The notes under the pieces are model-generated. The model saw only the letters and a list, made by a program, of their open reading frames with translations, was not told where the DNA came from and made no database searches. A stretch of DNA of 64,000 nt from Bacteroidia bacterium (GTDB lineage: Bacteria; Bacteroidota; Bacteroidia; UKL13-3), in contig JAKLJI010000001.1 of NCBI GenBank assembly GCA_023151275.1, positions 1,813 to 65,812 of the forward strand. The letters are read 5' to 3'. Position 1 is the first letter of the stretch. Every line of letters starts with the position of its first letter. The position numbers were made by a program, and so were the translations under genes. Below, one piece after another: positions 54,301 through 63,021 of this stretch.

Positions 54301-54785
54301 GCGTTGAAAATTGGATTTCGCCACGCTTTAACAATGACATCTCCACAGCCACCGACCAAAACTACATTTTCCAGGCATTGGCTTGTAACATGAGAGGCTT
54401 TGAACAGAACATCAGAAACGGAAATACCTTTGCGGTTATGAGCACTGAAATACGTTTTCCTGTATTTCAATATGCATTCAATCGCACCTTAAGGTCTGAG
54501 TTTTTAAACCATTTTCAACTTGTTCCATTCTTTGATTTGGGCACAGCTTGGGTTGGTTCAAACCCTTATTCAGAAAACAACACCTTCAATCAGAAAACCT
54601 TTGATAAGCCCCCGGTAAAAATTAAGGTTATCAATGTACGCGACCCCTTAGTTGCCGGTGTTGGAGGAGGTTTAAGAACCAAATTACTTGGCTACTTTGT
54701 AAGGTTTGATACTGCTTGGGGAATTCAAGATGCAGAAATCAACAAAGACCCGGTTTATCACTTCTCGCTAGGACTGGATTTTTAG
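51393..54785 (+). CDS. Outer membrane protein: gluzincin-like pseudo-domain, TolB-like propeller and C-terminal barrel
   Basis: The start is TTG at 51393: it opens a signal peptide (LKTFLHSILLALVFILGVNKL, cut near NAQ) and an in-frame TAA lies two codons upstream. The 1130-residue product has three parts. Residues 45-280 look like a peptidase-MA-type region, but the HExxH site reads LLNELLYG (147-154) and the following LPEWFLRGLTSYL has Arg where Glu is expected. Residues 300-520 show TolB-like propeller strands (YVSFTSNKNGKFKVWLMDTK, DIFTYDIPTRKEKQLTF). Residues 730-1130 are aromatic-rich strands ending in Phe (YHFSLGLDF), like BamA-type or surface-antigen barrels. Similar proteins occur in Bacteroidota; the role is unknown. 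Confidence 0.8.
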   Translation: MKTFLHSILLALVFILGVNKLNAQGINTPFGQNRIQYHRFDWSFLRTENFDAFFYSGGRELANYSVRYAEQNLAELEKLVDHRLAARVEIICYNTLSDLKQSNFGLEEMAQNTGGFTNVVNNRIYVYFNGDHAHLNAQIKDGLSLVLLNELLYGGSLPDRVQNAALLNLPEWFLRGLTSYLSRPWTSEMDNQLKDYFLSKKSIRFNKLSQRSPVFAGHSMWKFLSEKFEPGMVSQLIYYTKLTRNYESAFLYETNLNFHEIQKEWYTYYKELYSKEESSRTLPENQLKIKRRIAQYLEPVMRVSSKGNYVSFTSNKNGKFKVWLMDTKTGKIKKVFKGGLKYNQLEIDRSFPLIAWQAGGDKMAYIYEHKSEVYLCMLDLINKKTEKIRFLKFDKITGIDFSDNGRTIVLSAIRKGQSDIFTYDIPTRKEKQLTFDFWDDINPRFSDYSTKILFSSNRKRDSLGVGNRTELDASNNYDVFQYDLETGSPKLKRLSKTPYINETQAQQYTKDYYAYLSDYNGIKNRYAARIEEEYDFTELLLQYPDSMEKEPDTLIYKENAPWSGAEFTYNNQEFRLSNYKQIDTIIHYKDIVYTYPQTNYHRNILAFDIARQTGILYELVLYQGKYSIRSTKINQDIEGESKQIETYPNMFRLKTGVTNKPFVSGRAEFKDQAEPEGDQNQSSTSEIKIPVDTTAYFFVNEFTPEDYKRPAYILVNKGGNEKGEKKNVRVAAPRFYDVTFFADKVITQVDNSIINTYYQPISPVAGQLFNPGLNGMFKLGMVDLFEDYRLVGGVRLAFDLQGFDYFASFETLRKRIDHKLMFYRQTRSGGTSENLSFKNYSHEIRYILGAPINPANGFKLHFFLRQDRDIIRSTNPFTLEFPDIVRNWAGAKLEYIYDNTIPKGLNLWNGSRMKIFYEHYRSLNIPDLQMNVLGIDARHYEKIHRQIIWASRFSANTSFGPGKVVYYLGGVENWISPRFNNDISTATDQNYIFQALACNMRGFEQNIRNGNTFAVMSTEIRFPVFQYAFNRTLRSEFLNHFQLVPFFDLGTAWVGSNPYSENNTFNQKTFDKPPVKIKVINVRDPLVAGVGGGLRTKLLGYFVRFDTAWGIQDAEINKDPVYHFSLGLDF

Positions 54786-56020
54786 GGCTTCGTTTCCAGA
54801 TAATTTTCAAGGATAGCCTCAAAAGTTTCGATTCGCTTCCTCCAAGTATTTAATTGTGCGGTTTGGATTCTACTCTCCATACCGTGCTCAATTCCGGCAT
54901 TTAGCGAAGAATCAACCTGCATCAAAAACTGTTCATGTGAATCTGCTAAGGATGCAGGTCCATCAAATGCAGCAATGTCTTTCGAGAAACGTGTAGAAAC
55001 AACCGGTATACCGGCTGCCAGATACTCGTTAATTTTTAAGGGATAAATTCCCTTTGTGAGTTCATTCTTTTTGTAGGGGATAATAGCCACATGAGAATGC
55101 CGCAAATAAGCCGGCAATTGGTCGATGGGTTTATTCCCGGTGAACTTCAGATTGGGAATTTCCAATAAGCCCTCTTTAGCCAGATCTTCGGAAATAAATG
55201 TACCCACAAACAAAACCAAAGCCTCAGGGAATCGGGCACAAATTTTTCTGACCAATTCATGGTCGAGCCGGAGATCGCTGTAATGACCCGTGTAAATAAT
55301 CACCCTTCTTGAATTGTCTCTCAATTCAACGGGCATTTCGAACTCCTTATTCATGGCATTTTCAAACAAGGAAAAATCAGCCGCATTAGCCATAAGATGA
55401 ACCTTTCTACCTGAAGAAAGCTCGTGTTGTTCGCACAAAGCAGTAGAAGTTGCCACCGCAAGATCACAACATTTCAAGGCAAGTTTTTCAGCCGAAACGC
55501 CATGCCTGGCAATGTAGGGCTCCTGGCTCATTTCGTCCATACTTTGGTAAACATTCGCCAAAGGTTTGGGATTAACGGAAGGCGGCAAAACAGGCAACGT
55601 AACCGGAAGAAACGAGTTAAACCAAACGTAATTTTTGATCTTATAATCGCGAATTAATTTTTGAACAGAAGCCTGAACCAAAAACGAGTTCAGCTTATTC
55701 AAATTTTGAAACAAAGGTCCTTCCGGAAGGAAATTTATAGGTAAATTAACCAGAGGTGTAACGCGCGTATAGGATGATTCCGGGTAAACAAGCGTTTTGT
55801 AAGGAGTTCCCAAGTTGAACAAAGCAGGAAGACGCTCTTTAAAACCGGGTTGTTGCCATTCATCCTTGATGTCCTTTAAGGAAAAGGGTCTATCAATATA
55901 AAATACCCTGTTGGTTTTAGCCCATTCGCGTGCAAGAGCCAGCGAAACCGAGGACAAAGGGAAATCACTTCGGGTTAAACCAAACATCAATACATCGTAT
56001 TCCGGCAATTTATTTCCCAT
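54782..56020 (-). CDS. Glycosyltransferase, GT4-like (second of a paralogous pair)
   Basis: The 412-residue protein has a two-domain GT-B layout. The N-terminal half contains YDVLMFGLTRSDFPLSSVS and VFYIDRPFSLKDIKDEW; the C-terminal half contains VIIYTGHYSDLRLDHELVRK, AYLRHSHVAIIPYKKNEL, the YPLKINEYLAAGIPVVST nucleotide-sugar region and a final helix. It probably transfers a sugar to a cell-surface glycan or lipid. It is a tandem paralogue of the upstream gene, which it overlaps by 11 bases. Its stop overlaps the stop of the convergent propeller-barrel gene by 3-4 bases. Confidence 0.85.
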   Translation of the reverse strand: MGNKLPEYDVLMFGLTRSDFPLSSVSLALAREWAKTNRVFYIDRPFSLKDIKDEWQQPGFKERLPALFNLGTPYKTLVYPESSYTRVTPLVNLPINFLPEGPLFQNLNKLNSFLVQASVQKLIRDYKIKNYVWFNSFLPVTLPVLPPSVNPKPLANVYQSMDEMSQEPYIARHGVSAEKLALKCCDLAVATSTALCEQHELSSGRKVHLMANAADFSLFENAMNKEFEMPVELRDNSRRVIIYTGHYSDLRLDHELVRKICARFPEALVLFVGTFISEDLAKEGLLEIPNLKFTGNKPIDQLPAYLRHSHVAIIPYKKNELTKGIYPLKINEYLAAGIPVVSTRFSKDIAAFDGPASLADSHEQFLMQVDSSLNAGIEHGMESRIQTAQLNTWRKRIETFEAILENYLETKP

Positions 56021-57236
56021 TTGAATTCAATTTTTTTTCGACCAATTGCTGGAGGTGGTCAACCCTACTAATCCATGTATTTTCGGAAGCCCTAATTTTT
56101 CTGAGTTGAACTATATGCTCGTCTTTTTCATGAATGGCATTTCCAACTGCATCAATAAAATCATTCAGCGAACCCGCAATATGAATTACATCGCGATAAG
56201 CCTGCAAATCTTCCGAGAAATTTGTGGTTATAACCGGCTTTCCCATTGCCAAGTACTCATTTAATTTCATAGGAAATAAACTCTTGTTGAGCATATTGCA
56301 CAGATAAGGAATTATGGTAACCCGAGCAGAGCTCACGTACCTTGGAATTGCCTCCCGTCTTCTGTTTCCCATGAGCAGGAGATTATGGATTTGATCGAGC
56401 TTGTATTCCAATACATCCTTCTCATCATAAGTGCCAACTACAACCACAAGGTATTGGGGAAAAGATTCGCATAATTCACGCAAGAGCACATAATCAACCC
56501 GAATTCTGCTTAAGTAACCGGCAAATAGAATAATGGGTGTATTACCTGAATTCTCCAAATCAAAGGGTCTTTGCTCCGGGTTGGTAATTGGGGCTTCAAA
56601 CAAATCTGAATCTACAGCATTGGGTAGGTAACAAAGGCCTGTGTTTCTATCGCTAAACTTTCTGTATAAATTCTTAGAACTAACTGTAACAATGTCTGCA
56701 TGTTTTACCGCATATCCTTCCAATTGTGGTCCATGTTTTTGAAGGTAGCGGGTTAACAAGATATCATGCTGACATTGATAAATATTCAGGAGCGGTTTAT
56801 AGCGATGCGAATGAATAACAGGCAGTAGAATTGGAAAAAAATGGTTGATATAGATGTAATTTTCAATTGAAAATTCTTTCATCATTTGTTTTACACTTCT
56901 CCAAAGCAAGTATTCATTGAGTTTCCTGAGCAGGTTATAAACAATTCCAGGAGGTAGAAAATTAATTGGAAAGTTTAATCCGGGAGTGAGAACGATGAAC
57001 TTTGAAAATCCCGTTTCAACGGTGGTGTATTTGCCCTTACCAAAAAGCAGGGCCTTGATTCGCTTCGTCAGGCCTTTGTTTTTTGAAAAATAAAAGAGGT
57101 CTTTGATTGAATACGGTTTATCGATGTAAAAAACACGATGGGATTTGCTCCACTCTTTTGCCAGTGAAAGTGTAGCTGAGGAACTTTGTTGATCCCAGCG
57201 GTTGAAAGCCAGTAAAACAACGTCATACTTTTCCAT
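56010..57236 (-). CDS. Glycosyltransferase, GT4-like (first of a paralogous pair)
   Basis: The ATG at 57236 gives 408 residues and begins [17 protein letters not shown], which aligns with its paralogue's start. It has the same GT-B plan: [15 protein letters not shown] early, [20 protein letters not shown] and [20 protein letters not shown] with [15 protein letters not shown] later. An earlier frame start at 57287 lies within tdk and adds residues unlike the paralogue. The gene overlaps the tdk stop by 14 bases, so translation may be coupled to thymidine kinase, an odd partner. Confidence 0.85.
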   Translation of the reverse strand: MEKYDVVLLAFNRWDQQSSSATLSLAKEWSKSHRVFYIDKPYSIKDLFYFSKNKGLTKRIKALLFGKGKYTTVETGFSKFIVLTPGLNFPINFLPPGIVYNLLRKLNEYLLWRSVKQMMKEFSIENYIYINHFFPILLPVIHSHRYKPLLNIYQCQHDILLTRYLQKHGPQLEGYAVKHADIVTVSSKNLYRKFSDRNTGLCYLPNAVDSDLFEAPITNPEQRPFDLENSGNTPIILFAGYLSRIRVDYVLLRELCESFPQYLVVVVGTYDEKDVLEYKLDQIHNLLLMGNRRREAIPRYVSSARVTIIPYLCNMLNKSLFPMKLNEYLAMGKPVITTNFSEDLQAYRDVIHIAGSLNDFIDAVGNAIHEKDEHIVQLRKIRASENTWISRVDHLQQLVEKKLNSNGK

Positions 57237-57831
57237 TCGCGGTCTTCTCCATTCCAACATTAAAGCAATGTCTGCAACGCGCTTCATAGGTATCCTTCTC
57301 CCCCAACATAATCAGCGAAGCATCTGCTGATTTGCGGAAAGAATGTGTGGCCAAATCACCACAAACCATGCAAATGGCATGCACTTTGGTTACATACTCG
57401 GCAACCGCCATCAAAGCAGGCATAGGCCCAAAAGGCTTGCCCAGATAATCCATATCTAAACCTGCCGCAATTACCCGAATACCCTTTTCGGCAAGTTTTT
57501 CGCATACATACACCAATTCCGAATCAAAAAATTGGGCCTCATCAATTCCAACCACAGTTGCCTGATTGTGCATGAGCAACATATTGAGTGAAGAATTCAC
57601 GGGAGTTGAAGCAATACTATTCTCATTGTGTGAAACCACCTCGGTTTCGTGGTATCGAGTATCAACTGAAGGCTTAAAGATTTCTACATTCTGACCGGCA
57701 ATGCGTGCCCGGTTTAATCTACGTATCAATTCCTCAGTCTTCCCTGAAAACATAGAGCCACAAATAACCTCAATCCAGCCCTTTCGGTGTTGGATACCAT
57801 AGCGAGGTTCAATAAATAATTCTTCAGACAT
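57223..57831 (-). CDS. tdk: Thymidine kinase
   Basis: The 202-residue enzyme phosphorylates thymidine in salvage. The P-loop [17 protein letters not shown] (about residues 23-39), the catalytic-region [11 protein letters not shown] and the lid are typical of type II thymidine kinases. Structural zinc is bound by two Cys pairs, CMVCGD and CRHCF, both intact. The ATG at 57831 is the only sensible start. It is followed with 14 bases overlap by two glycosyltransferase genes, so all three form one operon. Confidence 0.96.
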   Translation of the reverse strand: MSEELFIEPRYGIQHRKGWIEVICGSMFSGKTEELIRRLNRARIAGQNVEIFKPSVDTRYHETEVVSHNENSIASTPVNSSLNMLLMHNQATVVGIDEAQFFDSELVYVCEKLAEKGIRVIAAGLDMDYLGKPFGPMPALMAVAEYVTKVHAICMVCGDLATHSFRKSADASLIMLGEKDTYEARCRHCFNVGMEKTANGKV

Positions 57832-57929
57832 GACTGCTGCAATTCACTAAATTGGCCACCTAATATCTTAAATGTTAATTAATCTTTCTAAGGTTTCATG
57901 AAATTTGTGCGCAGCTAGCAAATCATCTC

Positions 57930-59009
57930 ATGAATTCCATACAATTAATCAGCAAATTAAAATCCAAAGCCGACGACCTGAACATGGCCTTGTTGCAGGT
58001 AACAAGCGGCAATCATAGCCTTCATACTATTGAAAAAGAAGTGCTCAAAAAAAACTGCATTGAATTGTATGAACTGATTCTAAAACTGAAAACAGAGGAA
58101 GAGATTCATGAGGAAAAGCCTGAAATAAAACCACTAATCCATGCAATTTTAGCCGAAAGTGAAGCCCCTAAACCGGTTGAAATTAGTCCACTTCCTGAAG
58201 AAAAAACAGCAACTCCACCTGTCTCAAGCTCAAAACCAATTGAACCGGAGCCAGAACCAATGCCAGTTAAGCTACCTGAATTTAATTTCAGCATGCCAGA
58301 TTTTGAAAAAACCGGCAGCTTCACCAAAGCGATTGAAATTGTAAATCAGGAAGAAATTTCTTTGAATAACCTGGAAGAATCTTTCGAGGAAAAAATTCAG
58401 GACGACGAAATCAGCAAGCCTATTACCTTGTTTGAGATTGACGAAAACGAGAGTAAGGAGCCTGTAATTGAAGAACCAATTGCTCCTGCAGCACCTGTTA
58501 TGCAGGAAGTAATTGAGAAGAAGTCTGAAATAAAACCACCTCTCGAAACTGCTAGTATTGAATCTGTAATTCCAGGCTATCAACCCATTGAAATCAACAT
58601 TGAGAAAGTTGTTGAGAACAAGCGCATTCTTAAAACTGTAATGCCTGATATTGAGCCCGTAAAACCAAGGGGTGGCTTAAACGACTTGTTGGCGGGGAAA
58701 GTAGGTGTTACCCGAAATGATAATCTGGCCTCAACTGTTCAAGCAACTACGAACAACCCCTTCAGTGAATTACCGATTGACAACATCAAATCGGAAATAA
58801 ACTTAAACCGCAAGATTGCTTTTGTTAACGACCTCTTTGCGGAAAATGTGGTTGATTATGCCAAAGCCATCGACCGCATGAACAATGCCAGCAGTTTGCA
58901 GGAAGCGATGTTAGTCTTTGGAGAATACAAAAATCAATACAATTGGAAATCCGACAATGAATTGGTTGTTGACCTCGAGCGATTGATTCGAAGAAGGCAC
59001 AAAGCCTAG
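57930..59009 (+). CDS. Bacteroidetes-type protein of unknown function with acidic proline-rich middle
   Basis: The 359-residue protein has a helical N-terminus (residues 1-50, KSKADDLNMALLQVTSGNHS), a long Glu/Pro/Lys-rich, probably disordered middle (50-235), and a compact helical C-terminal domain (about 285-359) with the pattern INLNRKIAFVNDLFAENVVD, then AMLVFGEYKNQYNWKSDN, then LERLIRRRH. A domain of this type ends many otherwise different Bacteroidota proteins in my recollection, but I know no function. No signal peptide or membrane helix is seen. Its stop overlaps the convergent hydrolase gene's stop within a CTAG. Confidence 0.75.
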   Translation: MNSIQLISKLKSKADDLNMALLQVTSGNHSLHTIEKEVLKKNCIELYELILKLKTEEEIHEEKPEIKPLIHAILAESEAPKPVEISPLPEEKTATPPVSSSKPIEPEPEPMPVKLPEFNFSMPDFEKTGSFTKAIEIVNQEEISLNNLEESFEEKIQDDEISKPITLFEIDENESKEPVIEEPIAPAAPVMQEVIEKKSEIKPPLETASIESVIPGYQPIEINIEKVVENKRILKTVMPDIEPVKPRGGLNDLLAGKVGVTRNDNLASTVQATTNNPFSELPIDNIKSEINLNRKIAFVNDLFAENVVDYAKAIDRMNNASSLQEAMLVFGEYKNQYNWKSDNELVVDLERLIRRRHKA

Positions 59010-59656
59010 TTGCCAAGCAAGAAGGTGTTGACATTTTGAATGATGAGGCTTAAAGCTTCGTCATTCAGTTCATGTTTTCCTTGAAATTCCTGATAGTTGA
59101 AATGCACATTCAACTCATTTAAAGTTCGCTGAACCTGATTTTTGGATATCAGCTGGTCCTTATCGCCTCGCAGAAAGACCAATTTTGGAACTTTCAAAGA
59201 TTCCGGCCACTTGTTATTCCACTCCGAAGGCAAACTGCCAGCAATGCATATCACCAAACCCGGGAAATGATTGCCTGGAATTGTTTCGAGCGCTCTGAGG
59301 AGCGTGGTAACTCCCTGCGAAAATCCTAACCAAACGGAAGGCCTGCCTTTCAGTAACTTCAATTCTGCAACCTGCCGAATGTAATTTCTATAATCTTCTA
59401 TTTCATGCAGACGAAACTTACTTGTCATCCACGAATTACCAGTTTTCCCATAGAGACCTTTAGGATAAAAAACATTCAATGCCTCTGGAAAAATCCATTC
59501 AAACTCAGGGTTTAGTTGAGGAGAAAATGCTTCCCACAAATCATCGGCAGATTGTCCGTAGCCATGAAACCCAAAAATAGTGGCCTTGCACTCGGAATTA
59601 ATTTGTGAACGAAGAATTCGGGCAGTTTTAGAAACTTGAAGAGCAAGCTCTTCCAT
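59006..59656 (-). CDS. Alpha/beta hydrolase (phospholipase/carboxylesterase-like)
   Basis: The 216-residue cytoplasmic protein has the alpha/beta-hydrolase order: IFGFHGYGQSADDLWEAF with the oxyanion region, nucleophile Ser in WLGFSQGVTTLL (about 113-124), acid in FLRGDKDQLI and His in FQGKHELN. It resembles small carboxylesterases/acyl-protein thioesterases. The substrate is unknown. It is last in a three-gene operon, starting 3 bases after the NHL-repeat lipoprotein gene. Confidence 0.85.
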   Translation of the reverse strand: MEELALQVSKTARILRSQINSECKATIFGFHGYGQSADDLWEAFSPQLNPEFEWIFPEALNVFYPKGLYGKTGNSWMTSKFRLHEIEDYRNYIRQVAELKLLKGRPSVWLGFSQGVTTLLRALETIPGNHFPGLVICIAGSLPSEWNNKWPESLKVPKLVFLRGDKDQLISKNQVQRTLNELNVHFNYQEFQGKHELNDEALSLIIQNVNTFLLGN

Positions 59657-59659
59657 AAC

Positions 59660-60919
59660 TTATTGCAAATCGGAATTAAGGCGATACCTGCAAACGCGGT
59701 TGTTGTTTTTATCGCAAACAAAAAGCGTCCGGTTGTAAAAGCAAATTCCAGTTGGGTCGTTGAAGTTGTAAGGCCCTGCAGCTTTTCCATCAGCACCTGA
59801 ACCACCAAATGAAACAATTACTTGTTTCCTGAAATTTGAATTTGCAGGAGGATTCACACCCTCGTACCCAACATTGGTAAATACATAGATGGAATCTGTT
59901 CCACTATCTGACACAAACAAATACCCGTTTTCGGTAGGCGATGCATAAATGTCTTCAGGCTTCTTAAAGCGATTGCTTTCGTACATAAATCGATTCGCTT
60001 TGGAAAGGTCGAAGTTTAGGAAGGAAGCATTTTCACCATATACATAACCCAACTCAGGATCTTCATTAACTGAAATGGAAAGTGCACGAAACTCGAGATT
60101 TCGAGATTGTTCGCCACCTAGCGCCAGGAACAAGTTTCTGGACGTGCTTATGCCGGAAATGCGTTGAGGCGGAGCCGCCAGGGTGGCAATACCGGTAATT
60201 CCAACTGTAGAACGAATGCTTGATTCGTTTGGATTCAAACCCGAACTAAATCCGGTATTTTCTCCATTTGCATCAAAAACAAGAATCCCATTATCCGGAC
60301 GAGCCACTCCAGAAAGGTCGTTTCTTGGACCACTTCTTGCTACATAAAGTGTATTGTCGTGTAAGGTTGCCAATCCTGTAAACTGGACGGCCACATCTTC
60401 AGGGCCACGAAAACTGGTATTCCTGCGGCTGGCGTCGCATTGAAAATGCTTGAGCGTATCTTTAAAAACCGGGTTTCCTGAAGCCAAGCCTTCAAGGTGG
60501 TAAACAGCAGCCAAATGTATTTCCGGAGAGCCAGTTCTGTTAGGGTAATACCTACCTGCAACATAGCTATGCAACCGACGATCTTGCGTAAAATCTGTGG
60601 CACCGGGAATAGTAATTCTAAAATTCAAAACTGCACGCTGGTCAAAAACAAGAACTTCATTGTCGTCAATCGAAGTTTCATCATTTTCAACCACAACATA
60701 AATCAATTCATCGTATCCGTAAAAAACATCCAGTGGTTTATTTACATTGGAAATGAACGGATAAACGGGAACGTATCCAACATTGTTCAAACCAATATTC
60801 GGATCAATACTACCCTGTTGGAAAACCTGGTTAGCGGTATCGTTAGATTTATCACCAATCAAACTGCAAGCAGAAAGAAAGATTGAAGATGCTAAGGCAA
60901 GAATTGACAAACACCTCAT
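59660..60919 (-). CDS. NHL-repeat-like lipoprotein
   Basis: The 419-residue protein has a lipoprotein signal (LALASSIFLSAC, Cys 18). The C-terminal part contains NHL-type propeller blades (FKKPEDIYASPTENGYLFVS, DPTGICFYNRTLFVCDKNNN), and earlier regions repeat the pattern of DNxLYVARSGP. Such propellers bind ligands or proteins on the envelope. It lies between the PorV-like gene (1 base upstream) and the hydrolase gene (3 bases downstream). A role alongside T9SS secretion is possible but unproven. Confidence 0.82.
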   Translation of the reverse strand: MRCLSILALASSIFLSACSLIGDKSNDTANQVFQQGSIDPNIGLNNVGYVPVYPFISNVNKPLDVFYGYDELIYVVVENDETSIDDNEVLVFDQRAVLNFRITIPGATDFTQDRRLHSYVAGRYYPNRTGSPEIHLAAVYHLEGLASGNPVFKDTLKHFQCDASRRNTSFRGPEDVAVQFTGLATLHDNTLYVARSGPRNDLSGVARPDNGILVFDANGENTGFSSGLNPNESSIRSTVGITGIATLAAPPQRISGISTSRNLFLALGGEQSRNLEFRALSISVNEDPELGYVYGENASFLNFDLSKANRFMYESNRFKKPEDIYASPTENGYLFVSDSGTDSIYVFTNVGYEGVNPPANSNFRKQVIVSFGGSGADGKAAGPYNFNDPTGICFYNRTLFVCDKNNNRVCRYRLNSDLQ

Positions 60920-60920
60920 G

Positions 60921-61925
60921 TTAGAACAAATTAAGCATTAAAGATACGCGATACATATTTCCCATTCTTTGTTTGCTAACCATGCTTAAATCAAGGCCGG
61001 CATTTCCAAATTTCCGAGGAAGTCTCATACCCAAACCTAGGGTTGGTAAATTGTACTTTTCATCACTACCAAACTCATATCCTGCACGTCCATACAAGAA
61101 CCGACGAAATGCATATTCTGCCCCCGCACTAAAACTCTCATTGTTATCGGTAGGGTGATTGAGCTGGGCTGATAAAGTTAAGGAGTGGAATTGATTGTGA
61201 ATCGGGTCGAATGCACCACCTAAGCGAAACATTCCTGGAGCTGAAACCTCGCCAAAAGAAGTTTTCACAGTTTCACCATTCAGATTCAACATATTTACTT
61301 CTCCTGATGGAGAAACATTCAACCCAAAATTAGTAAAGGTTACGCCAAAACGAGCATGCTTGATACCGATGTTGTAGGTAAGCCCCAAATCAAACAAAAC
61401 ATTATTAACTGCCACATCACCAATAGCTTCGTGCGCAAATTTGGAGCTGATACCAAAACAAAAATTCTCAGTAAGAATTCTTGAATAGGTAAGACCCAGC
61501 AAGGAATTGTTTAGGTTAACCATTCTTCCTGTGCCATAAGGTTGGAATTCCGTGGTCTCTTCCATAGGTGCATAATTCATCGAAATCACCTGTACACCCA
61601 GATAACTCAAAGAACCCAAGCGATAAGAAACGCCTGCAAAGTTGGCAGAGGAGGCAGCAGTATAACGGGTATTTGAAAATACTGCGGATAGCTTTACCGA
61701 ATCTGCCGCAGCAAGTCCGGAGGGATTCCAAAACATGGCAGCCGCATCAAATGAATTTCCAACAACAGAACCCGCTAATGCAGTTGACCTGGCATCTGGG
61801 GCAATTTTAAGAAACTGCATTCCACTTGCGCCTGTTCTGGAATTTCCAAAAGTTGGCAACAATTGGGCCATACCCATAACTGGTAATACAAATGAAATCG
61901 CAAGGAAATAGAGCTTTTTACCCAT
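60921..61925 (-). CDS. PorV/PorQ-family outer membrane protein
   Basis: The 334-residue protein has a signal peptide (LPVMGMA before QLLPTFG) and the family start FLKIAPDARSTALAGSVVG, followed by DAAAMFWNPSGLAAADSVKL. The rest is beta-barrel strands (FSNTRYTAASSANFAGVSYR), ending in YRVSLMLNLF with the terminal Phe used for outer membrane insertion. PorV and PorQ act in type IX secretion, shuttling or attaching cargo; this member could be either, or a FadL-like paralogue. It leads an operon with the NHL lipoprotein and a hydrolase. Confidence 0.87.
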   Translation of the reverse strand: MGKKLYFLAISFVLPVMGMAQLLPTFGNSRTGASGMQFLKIAPDARSTALAGSVVGNSFDAAAMFWNPSGLAAADSVKLSAVFSNTRYTAASSANFAGVSYRLGSLSYLGVQVISMNYAPMEETTEFQPYGTGRMVNLNNSLLGLTYSRILTENFCFGISSKFAHEAIGDVAVNNVLFDLGLTYNIGIKHARFGVTFTNFGLNVSPSGEVNMLNLNGETVKTSFGEVSAPGMFRLGGAFDPIHNQFHSLTLSAQLNHPTDNNESFSAGAEYAFRRFLYGRAGYEFGSDEKYNLPTLGLGMRLPRKFGNAGLDLSMVSKQRMGNMYRVSLMLNLF

Positions 61926-61982
61926 TAGACGCGCAAATTAGTAAAATCCGGAATCAATTCGCTACTTAACAAAAGCTTAGCA

Positions 61983-63017
61983 CTAGAAAGCTTTCCAACC
62001 TTGAGCCTTCAACTCCAATTTCTGACCACCTTTTGTAATGAGATTCATGCCTTCAGATTTATCAGTAAGGAAGCCAATAACCGTAAAATCAGGATGATTC
62101 TCAATTTTCGGATAATCTTCCTGCTTGATGGTCATAAGTAATTCGTAATCTTCACCTCCGCTTAAAGCAACAACAGAGGGGTCTAGTTCCAATTCGCGCG
62201 CAAAATTATAGGTGGTTGGGTCTACTGGAATTTTATCTTCATAGACACTTATTCCCAATCCGGAAGCTTTGGCCAAATGAAAACATTCCGAAGAAAGACC
62301 ATCACTAATATCCATCATACTTGTAGGAACCACACCCAAATTCTCCAATATCGGAATAATGTCTTTTCTAGCCTCAGGCTTCAACTGCCTTTCAAGGATA
62401 TAATCATAACCCGCTAAATCCGGTTGATGTTGCGGATTATTGAGAAAAACGCGCTTCTCACGTTCAAGCAATTGAAATCCACAATAAGCTGCACCTAAAT
62501 CACCAGTTACAACTAAAAGCTCCAAGGGCTTTGCTCCAGACCTATAAACAATTCGTTCTTTTTCAACCTCCCCAATTGCGGTTACACTTATTACTAATCC
62601 TTGTTTGGAGGCAGATGTGTCACCTCCTACCAAGTCAACACCATACCTATCGCAGGCCATTTTTATACCCGCATATAGTTCTTCAATGGCCTCCAGTGAG
62701 AACTTGCTTGAAACACCAATTGAAACCGTAATTTGTTTTGGGTTTCCATTCATGGCATAAATATCACTCAGATTTACAACTACTGCCTTGTATCCCAAAT
62801 GTTTAAGCGGGAAGTAGCTCATGTCAAAATGAACGCCTTCAAGCAAAAGGTCGGTAGAAATAAGTGTAATCTTTCCATCAGGACCAGGAATTGCAGCTGC
62901 ATCATCCCCTATTCCCTTGATGGTATTCTGAGAGATAGAAAAACCCGAACTTAGGTGCTCAATGAGGCCAAATTCTCCTAAAGAACTTAATTCTGTGCGA
63001 CTTGCATTTTCAAACAT
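61983..63017 (-). CDS. thiL: Thiamine-monophosphate kinase
   Basis: The 344-residue enzyme phosphorylates thiamine monophosphate to the active diphosphate. Conserved blocks are GIGDDAAAIPGPDGK, STDLLLEGVHFDMSYFPLKH, GYKAVVVNLSDIYAMNG, LVGGDTSASKQGLVISVTAIG, VVTGDLGAAYCG, MDISDGLSSE and SGGEDYELL. The ATG at 63017 lies 4 bases after an exact -7 box. No other thiamine gene is in the window. It is 57 bases upstream of the PorV-like gene and may read into it. Confidence 0.95.
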   Translation of the reverse strand: MFENASRTELSSLGEFGLIEHLSSGFSISQNTIKGIGDDAAAIPGPDGKITLISTDLLLEGVHFDMSYFPLKHLGYKAVVVNLSDIYAMNGNPKQITVSIGVSSKFSLEAIEELYAGIKMACDRYGVDLVGGDTSASKQGLVISVTAIGEVEKERIVYRSGAKPLELLVVTGDLGAAYCGFQLLEREKRVFLNNPQHQPDLAGYDYILERQLKPEARKDIIPILENLGVVPTSMMDISDGLSSECFHLAKASGLGISVYEDKIPVDPTTYNFARELELDPSVVALSGGEDYELLMTIKQEDYPKIENHPDFTVIGFLTDKSEGMNLITKGGQKLELKAQGWKAF

Positions 63018-63021
63018 CCTG

